Below, in pieces: positions 20,291 through 27,675 of a stretch of 52,964 nucleotides of DNA (positions are counted from its first letter, which is position 1; the number at the start of each line of letters is the position of its first letter). The translations under genes were made by a program, and so were the position numbers. Origin of the DNA: Nitrospirota bacterium (GTDB taxonomy: Bacteria > Nitrospirota > Thermodesulfovibrionia > Thermodesulfovibrionales > UBA6898); the NCBI GenBank assembly GCA_021783515.1, contig JAJXTV010000027.1, positions 1-52,964 on the forward strand. The letters run 5' to 3'. The notes under the pieces are model-generated. The model did no database searches, was not told where the DNA came from, and saw only the letters and a program-made list of their open reading frames with translations.

Positions 20291-20434
20291 TCATCGGGGC
20301 CTGCTGCCTGCCGGGTCGCGACCCGCGTCGAGCAGGCCACGGACATAGATCGCGGTCGTCACTTTTCCGTCACCCCCGGCGGAAGAGAGGATGCAGAGGC
20401 CGTTTTTGCTTTCGAAGTATTCTTTCAGTTTCAC
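20291..20434 (-). pseudogene. Remnant: N-terminus of a pyridoxamine-phosphate-oxidase-family protein
   Basis: Starting at GTG 20434 the frame reads VKLKEYFESKNGLCILSSAG then GDGKVTTAIYVR, which matches the start of small FMN-binding PPOX-fold proteins (typically KLKEYFENTKG-GVLATAD followed by GKV-AAVY-R). After some 33 codons the resemblance ends and a stop comes at codon 48, against a normal length of about 130 aa or more. It lies 24 bp downstream of the DUF4197 gene. Too short for a general ORF threshold; recognised by eye. Confidence 0.6.
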
Positions 20435-20458
20435 CTGTCTGCCCCTGTGTTCCGGGTT

Positions 20459-21181
20459 CTATTTCCCGCCGAAGACGCTCTTCAGGAGGTCTGTCACGCG
20501 GGCTGCCGGGTCTGTCCGGATCTTCTTTTCCTCCTGGCCGACCACGAGAAAGAGGCCGTCCAGCGCCTTGTTCGTCACGTAATGGTCGAGGTCGAACGAC
20601 TGGGAGCCCATAAAAGGCAGCGACTCGTATTTTCCGATCAGGTCTTTGTACGACTTGGTCGTGCCGACCTTGTCCATGCTGGATGAGATGACCGGCTTGA
20701 ACGCGGCGTATAGCCTGTCATGAGTCTTTTCCCTGAAGAAATCTGTTGCCGCCGTATCCCCGCCCGACAGGATCTTCCTGGCGTCGTCGAAGGTCATCTC
20801 CCTGATCGCATCCCCGAATATCGAGGCTGCCTGAGGTGCGGCCTTTTCAGCCGCGCGGTTCATGCTCAGCACGAACTCGTCGACCTGCCGCTCGTAACCG
20901 ACCTTCCTCAGCACATCGCCCACTTCGCGGAGCTTCTCGGGCATCAGGATCTTCACCAACTCGTTGCCGAAGTAGCCGTCGGGTTTCGAAAGGCTCCTTA
21001 CGGCGTTTTCGGTGCCTACGGCAAGCGCCTCCTTCAATCCGGCGGCCGTGGTGCCGTCGTCAGAAGAACTTTGAGAACCCTTCGGGGTACCCCCGAGAGA
21101 CCGCAGCATCTCGTCGAGACCCGCCGCCTGGACGGACATTGCGGTGCAGAGCATAAGGAAAGATACAAGAAACGTCTTCAT
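20459..21181 (-). CDS. DUF4197 periplasmic protein
   Basis: 240 aa with a signal peptide (residues 1-19, cleaved after VQAA or nearby) and the DUF4197 pattern: GLKEALAVGTENAVRSLSKP, YFGNELVKILMPEKL, a KILSGGDTAATDFFR loop and a C-terminal TNKALDGLFLVVGQEEKKIR segment. The start is ATG 21181, behind GGGGGAAG; the longer open frame to 21337 is not secretory. The family is widespread in Gram-negatives and its function is unknown. A PPOX remnant lies just downstream. Confidence 0.88.
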   Translation of the reverse strand: MKTFLVSFLMLCTAMSVQAAGLDEMLRSLGGTPKGSQSSSDDGTTAAGLKEALAVGTENAVRSLSKPDGYFGNELVKILMPEKLREVGDVLRKVGYERQVDEFVLSMNRAAEKAAPQAASIFGDAIREMTFDDARKILSGGDTAATDFFREKTHDRLYAAFKPVISSSMDKVGTTKSYKDLIGKYESLPFMGSQSFDLDHYVTNKALDGLFLVVGQEEKKIRTDPAARVTDLLKSVFGGK

Positions 21182-21351
21182 TTCGCTTCCCCCTTTCATG
21201 GTTGACCGACCCTTAAGACAGACGCTCCCCCTTTTTCCACATTCTATCACCAAATGCGCCCTCACCCTACCTCCTGTTGCCCGGCCTTCTTCCATGATAC
21301 AATGTGCTTGACCGGGGGCGAGGCTTTCCGGGACCATTGAGGAGGTGCCGT

Positions 21352-21579
21352 ATGCAGATGAAGAAGGTCAAGGAGATCGCGAAGAAGAAGGGCGTTTCTC
21401 CCGGCGAGATGGGCAGGACGGAGCTGATCAGGGCGATCCAGAGGGCCGAGGGGAATTCGGACTGTTTCGCGACGATGCATGTGAACGACTGCGGCCAGGA
21501 GCAGTGCCTCTGGCGGATCGACTGCAAGGCCGAGGTCCTGGCGGAGGCAGACCTGCCGATCATCAGCCACCGCGTTTAG
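21352..21579 (+). CDS. Small SAP-like domain protein
   Basis: 75 aa. Residues 3-33 (KKVKEIAKKKGVSPGEMGRT then ELIRAIQRAEG) form the helix-extended-helix of the SAP/Rho-N type, usually nucleic-acid binding. The second half has three Cys in DCFATMHVNDCGQEQCLW. ATG with GAGGAGG eight bases upstream; TGATACAAT at 21295-21303 may be its extended -10. Related short proteins occur in Desulfobacterota and Nitrospirota. Regulatory role possible but unproven. Confidence 0.75.
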   Translation: MQMKKVKEIAKKKGVSPGEMGRTELIRAIQRAEGNSDCFATMHVNDCGQEQCLWRIDCKAEVLAEADLPIISHRV

Positions 21580-21597
21580 GGAGCGTTGTATCTTGTG

Positions 21598-21622
21598 CAG
21601 GGCAGGTCTCGTGCCTGCCCTG
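21598..21622. repeat. REP-like palindrome A
   Basis: CAGGGCAGG and CCTGCCCTG are perfect arms around TCTCGTG. It lies 19 bp after the SAP-protein stop and has no T-run. It shares the GGGC/GCCC outer design with the palindromes at 21660, 26739 and 30127. Confidence 0.6.
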
Positions 21623-21636
21623 ATTCCCGGAAACCA

Positions 21637-22566
21637 TCATTCCAATGTATTCAATGCAGGGGCGTAATTCATTGCGCCCTTCTGGAAAATATACCCTATC
21701 AGCTTATAGATCAATTTCGCCATGACGAACTGGGGATGTATGAGGCCGGGTATCGGAGACAGCTCGGTGATGTCGAGCCCGACGATTTTCCTCTGCGCAG
21801 CGAGACGGCGAAGGAAGGAGACGGTCTCATACCACCCGAAACCGCCCGGCTCGGGCGTGCCGACGGCAGGCATCAGCCCGGGATCGAAGAAGTCGCAATC
21901 GATAGTAAGATAGACGTTTCTCCTGAGGGATCGGATGACCGCATCATGCCAGGCATATCGGTCCGGGCCGTAACGACCGTCTTTAAGATCACCTGCATAG
22001 AATGTGGCGATCTTATGCTGCCGTATGAAATCGGCCTCCTCCCGGCATTGGCTCCTGATGCCGACCTGTACGATATCCTTGCTAAACTCATAAACCCGGG
22101 CCATGACGCAGGCGTGGCTGTATCTGTTGCCTCCGTATTCTTCCCTGAGGTCCGAATGGGCGTCCAGCTGAAGTACCGAGAGGTCCGGATACCGATCTGA
22201 GTGGGCGCGTGCGGAGCCTATCGCAATCGTATGCTCGCCGCCGATGCAGACGACGGTCTTGTCTTGTCCGATAAGGCCGTCGACGTGTCTCCGTATCGAT
22301 TCGACTGCTGCGTCGCTGCCGCCGGGGTCGATAGGTTCTAGTGTGGCGATCCCGCCCGTTGCCGTATAAATTTCGGAATCCAGCTCCTCATCGTACAGCT
22401 CAACCTGTCCGGATGCCTCGATGATCGCTTCAGGACCCGACGCCGTGCCTTTCCCGAAGCTAGTCGTCCGCTCATAGGGGACCGGAAGGACGACCACCCG
22501 TGACCGCTGCAGCCCCGACCATTGCTCAGGGAGGGCGAGAAAATTGCGCGGGGGAAGGAGAATCAC
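21637..22566 (-). CDS. speB: Agmatinase
   Basis: Hydrolyses agmatine to putrescine and urea; ureohydrolase fold, 309 aa. Binuclear Mn ligands are visible in [20 protein letters not shown] and TIDCDFFDP. Start is GTG, overlapping the stop of the upstream gene by four bases (GTGA), with AAGAGG upstream. The last codons ([15 protein letters not shown]) lie over a REP-like palindrome at 21660-21679, so the C-terminus has probably been re-ended by a repeat insertion. Third gene of the polyamine operon, taking its substrate from the decarboxylase at 23665-24207. Confidence 0.93.
   Translation of the reverse strand: MILLPPRNFLALPEQWSGLQRSRVVVLPVPYERTTSFGKGTASGPEAIIEASGQVELYDEELDSEIYTATGGIATLEPIDPGGSDAAVESIRRHVDGLIGQDKTVVCIGGEHTIAIGSARAHSDRYPDLSVLQLDAHSDLREEYGGNRYSHACVMARVYEFSKDIVQVGIRSQCREEADFIRQHKIATFYAGDLKDGRYGPDRYAWHDAVIRSLRRNVYLTIDCDFFDPGLMPAVGTPEPGGFGWYETVSFLRRLAAQRKIVGLDITELSPIPGLIHPQFVMAKLIYKLIGYIFQKGAMNYAPALNTLE
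21660..21679. repeat. REP-like palindrome B, inside the end of speB
   Basis: GGGCGTAAT and ATTGCGCCC pair with one G-T mismatch around TC. Nearly the same inner sequence recurs in the palindrome at 30127-30144. It is translated as part of the agmatinase C-terminus. Confidence 0.65.
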
Positions 22567-23657
22567 CTCTTATTCTTCGCCTCCGAATATTTTTCGACAA
22601 GCCGCTGATAGAGGTCCCCGCGCCGGTCGTACAGACGGGAAGGGGTCCGGGGCGGCCGTGAGGCGACTGCGTACGCGGTCAGAAGCGGAAGGGCTATGGT
22701 GGTATCCGCATAACAGACTACCGCATCCGGAAGCTGATCGGGGTCTACCTTTCCCCAGGTCACCGCCTCGCCCGGCGTGGCCCCCGAGAGGCCGCCGGTA
22801 TCCGGACGGGCGTCGGTGAGCTGGAGATAGTAATCCTGGCCTGCCCCTTCGATCCCGAGGACCTCCTGGATATGCGGCTCGGTCTGGAGAAGAAAATTCT
22901 TCGGAGACCCTCCTCCCAGCATAAGGACGCCGCTTTTGCCTTTCTCCTTCGCCCCCAGCACGATCGCGGCGGTCTCGTTCACATCTCTTGCCACGTCGAG
23001 ACGCAGCCCTCCGCCATCCAGTATATGCCGGGCGACATTCATCCCGATCGAGCTGTCCCCGGGCGATGACGTATATATCGGCACGCCGGCCCTGTACGCC
23101 GCCGCCAGGACGCTCACCCTGCCGGCGCCGGGGAGGGTTTCGAGCTCGTTGACGTATCGGCCGATCCGGTAATGGAGTTCCGCCGTCGACATCTCCCCGT
23201 TGAACTCGGGCTCTCCCAGGATCTTCATATAAAAGGCGTCGGTCGACAGGAGGACGTCGTAATCGAACAGGATGTCGTAGATGCGGATGACCCCTTCCTT
23301 CCGGAGCTTCCGGTCGTCGAGAAAGGGACTGCCCGGGTGCAGGGTGAGCCCCAGCGCAAAGTGGGTGTCGTGGTAGAGGTTCGCCCCGGTGCTCACGATC
23401 CAGTCGATGAACCCGGACTCTATCAGGGGGACCAGGCAGGACATGCCGAGCCCGGCAGGCGTCAGGGCGCCGGTGACGCTCAGCCCCACGGTCACGTCCG
23501 GCTCAAGCATCTTCCGGCTGAAAAGCCTGCATGCCTCGCGGAGGCGGCCGGCGTTGTAGGCCAGAAAAGTCTCCTCGATCAGTTCGGCGGCGGAGACTCC
23601 CGGGGCGATCTTCTTCGGCCTGATCGGTTTTGTCCTGAGGTAGCCGCTGCCGCTCAC
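22563..23657 (-). CDS. Deoxyhypusine synthase-like enzyme (probable homospermidine/spermidine-type synthase)
   Basis: 364 aa of the NAD-dependent deoxyhypusine synthase family. It has [25 protein letters not shown] (NAD and substrate loops) and the active-site lysine in GGGSPKNF (K253). Bacteria lack eIF5A, the eukaryotic target, and bacterial members have been shown or proposed to act on free polyamines, for example as homospermidine synthases. Its place between the agmatine-forming and putrescine-forming genes supports that. GTG start seven bases after the decarboxylase stop. The exact product needs assay. Confidence 0.85.
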   Translation of the reverse strand: MSGSGYLRTKPIRPKKIAPGVSAAELIEETFLAYNAGRLREACRLFSRKMLEPDVTVGLSVTGALTPAGLGMSCLVPLIESGFIDWIVSTGANLYHDTHFALGLTLHPGSPFLDDRKLRKEGVIRIYDILFDYDVLLSTDAFYMKILGEPEFNGEMSTAELHYRIGRYVNELETLPGAGRVSVLAAAYRAGVPIYTSSPGDSSIGMNVARHILDGGGLRLDVARDVNETAAIVLGAKEKGKSGVLMLGGGSPKNFLLQTEPHIQEVLGIEGAGQDYYLQLTDARPDTGGLSGATPGEAVTWGKVDPDQLPDAVVCYADTTIALPLLTAYAVASRPPRTPSRLYDRRGDLYQRLVEKYSEAKNKR

Positions 23658-23664
23658 CGCGCCC

Positions 23665-24207
23665 TCACGGTATCAGGACCGCGGCCGCCACGACGGTCGT
23701 CCAGACCCCGCTCCTGCCGACGCTCGTTTGCGTAATGTTGCGCGTTTTGACGATCTGGTCGCTCAGCTTCCATTGGTCGAGCCGCTTGTTGTAGCTTTGT
23801 TCGACGTCGAACTCCAGACCGAGGATCGTCGCCAGCATCTGGGCCGCGATGTCCTCGGCGTAGTCGCCGGTCGTCCTGTCGTCGTCGCCGAAGCTGTGGT
23901 GCTCCGAGAGATACCCGAAACGGTCCCGGTCCTTGGGTATCGCCACGCCTATGGAAGAGCCTATCAGACGGTGGCGCTCGTTCGTCGCTGCCTCGGCAAG
24001 GACCGTATGGATGATCTGGCCCGGCTTCAGCTCCTTTATCCCTTTCCCCACGGTGATAATTTCACAGCGGGGAGGAAAGATGCTCGATACCCTGACGATA
24101 TTGAAAGGGGCGAGCTGCGCGGCGCGGAGCGCGAGTTCGAAGCTGACGAGCTTCTCCTTGTTCTGCCCGACCCCTTTCGTGAGGAACATTCTGGAAGCTA
24201 CATACAT
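23665..24207 (-). CDS. Pyruvoyl-dependent arginine decarboxylase
   Basis: Converts arginine to agmatine with a covalent pyruvoyl group made by self-cleavage. 180 aa, the family length. The cleavage site is the Ser-Ser in [11 protein letters not shown] (S41-S42, serine becomes pyruvoyl), and the conserved [11 protein letters not shown] and ISTHTVLAEA-like region ([13 protein letters not shown]) follow. ATG start with GAGAGG upstream. First gene of the polyamine operon arginine to agmatine to putrescine to larger polyamine. Confidence 0.93.
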   Translation of the reverse strand: MYVASRMFLTKGVGQNKEKLVSFELALRAAQLAPFNIVRVSSIFPPRCEIITVGKGIKELKPGQIIHTVLAEAATNERHRLIGSSIGVAIPKDRDRFGYLSEHHSFGDDDRTTGDYAEDIAAQMLATILGLEFDVEQSYNKRLDQWKLSDQIVKTRNITQTSVGRSGVWTTVVAAAVLIP

Positions 24208-24384
24208 GTCAGGCCCTCTCTCCGGTATCCGTTATATCCATGAGGATCAGTTTATTACAGAACCCCCCACGACGCAACCTCATGAAATCCTTTACCCTGC
24301 GGATGCCTCAGCTCACCTAAGTTTTCGAAGGGGAAATTCTTTTGTCGTTAACTTTTCACTTTTCACCTTTGACGCCCCTCACGT

Positions 24385-24804
24385 TTCATAGCCCACGAGA
24401 CAGGCCACCACGTACAGAACCTCCTGGGCATATCGGACAAGATGCATTCGCTTCAGCAGGGTGCGCACAAGGTACAGGCCAACGCATTGCCGGTAAGACT
24501 TGAGCTTCAGGCCGACTGCCTTGCCGGCATCTGGGCGTACCATGCCGACAGATCAAGGAAAATAGTTGAGGCGGGGGATATCGAAGCAGCTCTGCGCGCG
24601 GCAAGCAGCATCGGAGATGACCGCATACAGAAGCAATCGCAGGGTTATGTAGTGCCCGAGTCATTTACCCATGGCAGTTCGGGACAGCGGGTCCGCTGGT
24701 TCAAGCGGGGCAATAAAACAGGGGCTTTTGCTCAGTGCGACTGCTGCAGCGGCAAAGGCGAGAAAGGCCGGATAGGTGCCGATCCATTCAAAGCCCTGGG
24801 ATAA
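24385..24804 (+). pseudogene. Remnant: C-terminal part of a YpfJ-type neutral zinc metallopeptidase
   Basis: An in-frame run beginning with FIAHETGHHVQNLLGISDK, which contains the HExxH zinc motif, continues through RLELQADCLAGIWAYHAD and KQSQGYVVPESFTHGSS to QRVRWFKRG. This is the last third of YpfJ (full length near 290 aa). A stop lies in frame at 24370 and no start or ribosome site precedes it. The family ending gives way to unrelated codons after about 24750. The 5' part of the gene has been lost. ATG 24442 is an internal Met, not a start. Confidence 0.8.
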
Positions 24805-24930
24805 GGTCATATGTCCGGAAAGGGAGGCGATGCTCATTGCCAAAAGAGGAATGAACACCCTGAAGCCGCACGCAGCGCTCAGGCCCAGGCCGAGACAGAT
24901 ACTCAGGAGCGTTTCCCTCCCCCGCATCAC
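24661..24930 (-). pseudogene. Remnant: N-terminus of a DUF4126 membrane protein
   Basis: The first 60 residues (ETLLSICLGLGLSAACGFRV, then PLLAMSIASLSGHMTLSQGF and EWIGTYPAFLAFAAA) match the start of DUF4126 proteins, normally about 190 aa. The frame then crosses into antisense of the YpfJ remnant and ends. Joining of a YpfJ tail to a DUF4126 head in convergent orientation indicates a deletion with its junction near 24720-24750. A short translated product cannot be excluded. Confidence 0.7.
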
Positions 24931-24981
24931 CTGCAGGCGGCTTGAGGGCGGGAGTGCCCGGCGGCACCCCGCCCTGTCAAC

Positions 24982-25575
24982 TTACTTCTGTGCAGCCTCC
25001 TGGGGCTTCATGCCGAGCGTTGACATAATACCGGCAACCTTCTCCTTCACTGTTGTTGCCTTTGCGACTGCCTCGGCAATATTGCCCCCTTTGAATGCAT
25101 TATCCGCTTCTTCCCAGACCTTGTCGGCCTCGGCAAGATCGCTCTGTGCCCCCTCGACTTTCGCCTTGTCCAGATTTGCAGGAAGTTTCTTGCTCTTGGC
25201 AAGGGCTTCGACGCGGCCCTTGACGGCTTCGAGCATCTTTGGAACTCCGCCGCTGAGGTCTTCCCAACCCTTTGTTAGCTCGGCCTTCTTCGCGGCGACA
25301 GCAGCAGCGAGATCCTTCGCCTTTGCGGCTGCGTTGGTCGCGGCCGCAGTGGCAGCAGTATAGTCTTTGTTTGCTAAGCTGTCCTTTGCCGCATTGAGGG
25401 CATCTTCCACTGCCTTTGTCTGTTCCGGGACATATTTTGACGCTTCAGCCTTTACTGCATCGAACGCCGCTTCTGCGGCCTTGATCGCCTGTTCGGCAGG
25501 GGCCTTTCCTCCCTGGCATGCTGCAAGCGAGAGTGCAAACAGTACTGTCAGGATGATCGAAAATCTCTTTTTCAT
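24982..25575 (-). CDS. Alanine-rich helical lipoprotein
   Basis: 197 aa. Lipoprotein signal peptide with lipobox LAAC (Cys at residue 20), then a long Ala/Lys/Glu-rich region of heptad-like helices, with a repeated AAAxAAAKA character around residues 75-100. Likely an outer-membrane-anchored coiled coil in the periplasm. ATG with GAGGAGG upstream. No partner gene is adjacent. Family not identified; low-complexity helical lipoproteins are easy to mis-assign. Confidence 0.8.
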   Translation of the reverse strand: MKKRFSIILTVLFALSLAACQGGKAPAEQAIKAAEAAFDAVKAEASKYVPEQTKAVEDALNAAKDSLANKDYTAATAAATNAAAKAKDLAAAVAAKKAELTKGWEDLSGGVPKMLEAVKGRVEALAKSKKLPANLDKAKVEGAQSDLAEADKVWEEADNAFKGGNIAEAVAKATTVKEKVAGIMSTLGMKPQEAAQK

Positions 25576-25859
25576 GGTCTCCTCCTCTGTGGTTTTTCCC
25601 GATTAGATTAAGAAGCTGAACCCACCCTTTATTCCACAATATTGTCACGCCGAAGCGCCCTTGTCAACAGCAGCCTTCCCTGCCGCCCCCCGTGCCCGCC
25701 TAAGTTTTCGAAAACAGAGATGTATCCCTGAGTCGTCGCCAGGCTCCCCCGGATCGACGCGAAGCGGCTTTTTTTCTTCTTGCCTTCCCTTATCCCCCCG
25801 TACTATCATTAACCGCTTTTTCTATAGCGGTGGGACAGATACATCAAAAGGGGGAAACC

Positions 25860-26717
25860 ATGAATCACAGGCGTATGACGGCGATCTTCATCCTCTTCTT
25901 CGTTGCGGCGTGGCTCGGCATCTCATGGGCGGAAAGCGACCGGCAGGGGAGCAAGGACCACCCGCTCCTTTCGCGGATGCCCAACTTCCATATCACCGAG
26001 TATAAGGAGATCGAATTCGACAGCAATAGGTTTATCGTCGAGCAGCACAAGAAATCCGTGCCGGTCAACGTCGAGGGTCATAAGTATTTCATCCGGTACT
26101 CCCTCGACAAGGGCGCCGCAAAGCCCGGGAACCTCACGATCGTCAGGAACGTAGAAAACGCGCTCAAGCAGATCGGCGGCAAGGTCCTCGTCGATGCCGG
26201 CAGCCAGTGGGGCGTCTTTCGCTCTTCGACCATCACGGTCCGGAAGGGAGACAAAGAAACGTGGGTGGCCGTAAAGGCGACGGACACCTCCTACGAGCTT
26301 ACGATCGTCGAAAAAGAAGGCATGAAGCAGGAGGTGACGGCCGACGCAGCCGCCATGGGCAACGACATCCATGCCACCGGCCATGTCTCGGTCTACGGCA
26401 TATACTTCGATACCGGCAAGTCCGATATCAAGCCCGAATCCGACGCCGCCCTCTCCGAGATCGCGAAGCTCCTGAACAACGATGCCTCGCTTAAGCTATA
26501 TGTGGTAGGCCATACCGACAACGTGGGCTCCCTCGATTCGAATATCAAACTGTCGAAGAGCCGCGCCGATGCCGTCGTAAAGGCCCTGACCGGCAGACAC
26601 GGCATAGCGGCCGGACGGCTGAAGCCACACGGCGTCGCCTCTCTGGCGCCCGTCGCCTCCAACGACTCGGAAGACGGCAGGGCGAAGAACCGGCGGGTGG
26701 AACTGGTCAAGCAGTAA
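25860..26717 (+). CDS. OmpA-family protein
   Basis: 285 aa. Signal peptide (about residues 1-24), an unrecognised N-terminal domain of about 150 residues, then a C-terminal OmpA-like peptidoglycan-binding domain from about 175 with IYFDTGKSDIKPES, VVGHTDNVGS and the LSKSRADAVVKAL helix ending NRRVELV. The ATG 25860 is preceded by GGGGGAAACC; the open codons from 25830 are not secretory. It should anchor the outer membrane or envelope to peptidoglycan. Confidence 0.88.
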   Translation: MNHRRMTAIFILFFVAAWLGISWAESDRQGSKDHPLLSRMPNFHITEYKEIEFDSNRFIVEQHKKSVPVNVEGHKYFIRYSLDKGAAKPGNLTIVRNVENALKQIGGKVLVDAGSQWGVFRSSTITVRKGDKETWVAVKATDTSYELTIVEKEGMKQEVTADAAAMGNDIHATGHVSVYGIYFDTGKSDIKPESDAALSEIAKLLNNDASLKLYVVGHTDNVGSLDSNIKLSKSRADAVVKALTGRHGIAAGRLKPHGVASLAPVASNDSEDGRAKNRRVELVKQ

Positions 26718-26738
26718 AGTCCGAATCAATAATAGTAG

Positions 26739-26757
26739 GGGCGAGGTATCCTCGCCC
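26739..26757. repeat. REP-like palindrome C
   Basis: GGGCGAGG-TAT-CCTCGCCC, perfect arms, preceded by TAG. It lies 22 bp after the OmpA gene and just before the transposase remnant, as expected of RAYT-associated repeats. No T-run follows. Confidence 0.65.
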
Positions 26758-26776
26758 ATTCCGAATACGGAACAAT

Positions 26777-26911
26777 TCAGGCGCTCCCCTCTGGCGGCGA
26801 AATTATTACGAACATATCATCCGCAACGAAGGCGAACTAAACGCAATCTGGCAATATATCAGGGACAATCCGTTGAAATGGGAAGAAGACGAGGAGAATC
26901 CTTTGAAATAG
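26777..26911 (+). pseudogene. Remnant: C-terminus of a REP-associated (RAYT, Y1-type) transposase
   Basis: The frame reads PLWRRNYYEHIIRNEGELN, then IWQYIRDNPLKWEEDEEN before a TAG stop. This is the characteristic end of TnpA_REP transposases (WQRNYYEHIIRNE..., RYI-NP-W). The HUH motif and catalytic Tyr region are missing. It is 7 bp from the convergent DUF4149 stop. It explains the presence of REP-like palindromes and shows that a mobilising gene was once at this spot. Confidence 0.8.
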
Positions 26912-26917
26912 GTGGTT

Positions 26918-27379
26918 TCAAACCCGCCCCTGCGATTTCCGCATGAGCAGGACCAACAAGGCCAGCCCGTCTCCGATCATGACGAGGTTGATGACCGCGC
27001 TTTGGGCGTGAAGGCTGCGGAACCTGGTCCTGGCCGGATCATCCGGCGCCCTTTCGAAGGAGCGCACCTCCTGCTTCACCTTCTCCACCTCGGGATAGAG
27101 CCTGAAGTTCACATAAAGCGACAGGGCGACGGCAACCGAAACGAGCACGAGAGAGATCTTGGAGCCCCGGCCCGAGAGGAGCAAAAGGGCCAACGCCGCG
27201 GCGCAGACCGCCAGGGTGAAGGGAAAATAGAGGGGGAAGAGCTTCCCCACGATCTCGCCTGCCTGATCCCTCGAATACGATCTGAAGATGGCCGGAGTGA
27301 TCAGAAGGGTGAAGACGGACATGCCGCCGAACCAGAGACTCAGGGCTATCGCGTAGAGGTATCCGGATAACGTTTTCAC
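26918..27379 (-). CDS. DUF4149 membrane protein
   Basis: 153 aa with four hydrophobic segments. The N-terminal LYAIALSLWFGGMSVFTLLI and the following PAIF are typical of DUF4149 (formerly TMEM205-like), as is the late FRSLHAQSAVINLVMIGDGL. Function unknown; possibly a small-molecule or copper-linked membrane protein in other lineages. ATG at 27379 without a strong ribosome site. Confidence 0.82.
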   Translation of the reverse strand: MKTLSGYLYAIALSLWFGGMSVFTLLITPAIFRSYSRDQAGEIVGKLFPLYFPFTLAVCAAALALLLLSGRGSKISLVLVSVAVALSLYVNFRLYPEVEKVKQEVRSFERAPDDPARTRFRSLHAQSAVINLVMIGDGLALLVLLMRKSQGRV

Positions 27380-27438
27380 CGAGATTCATTGTATCATAAC
27401 GGCCGGGAGCGGAATATGCCGGGGGAGAATGGCGCATA

Positions 27439-27457
27439 CGGACGGGATTCCCGTCCG
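27439..27457. repeat. GC-rich palindrome followed by a T-rich tract
   Basis: CGGACGGG-ATT-CCCGTCCG, then GTATTTTCTTTTTTCCC. It looks like a rightward terminator but has no coding gene before it on that strand closer than the OmpA gene. It may be another REP-like element. Nothing else is recognised between 27380 and 27675 apart from weak -10-like boxes. Confidence 0.4.
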
Positions 27458-27675
27458 GTATTTTCTTTTTTCCCGGGATTTAAGGTATAGTATTTCCCTG
27501 CCTGAATAAAAGTGCGAATCTTCGGAAGAGCCTGAAAGATAAAGGACCTCCTCTCTGATTCAACCGCCTTGGGCTGTTTAACACGTGTTCCCGAAAGAAA
27601 GAGGCAGGAGAGCGGCATACCGGAAATAGTATTTTTACGGACCGCTCATCTTCCGGGCTCAGGAGAGCAATTAAG

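Noticed and set aside
24316-25712. Repeated CCTAAGTTTTCGAA sequence at about 24316 and 25699
   Set aside because: Two 14-base matches without a common context; too short to call a repeat family or operator.
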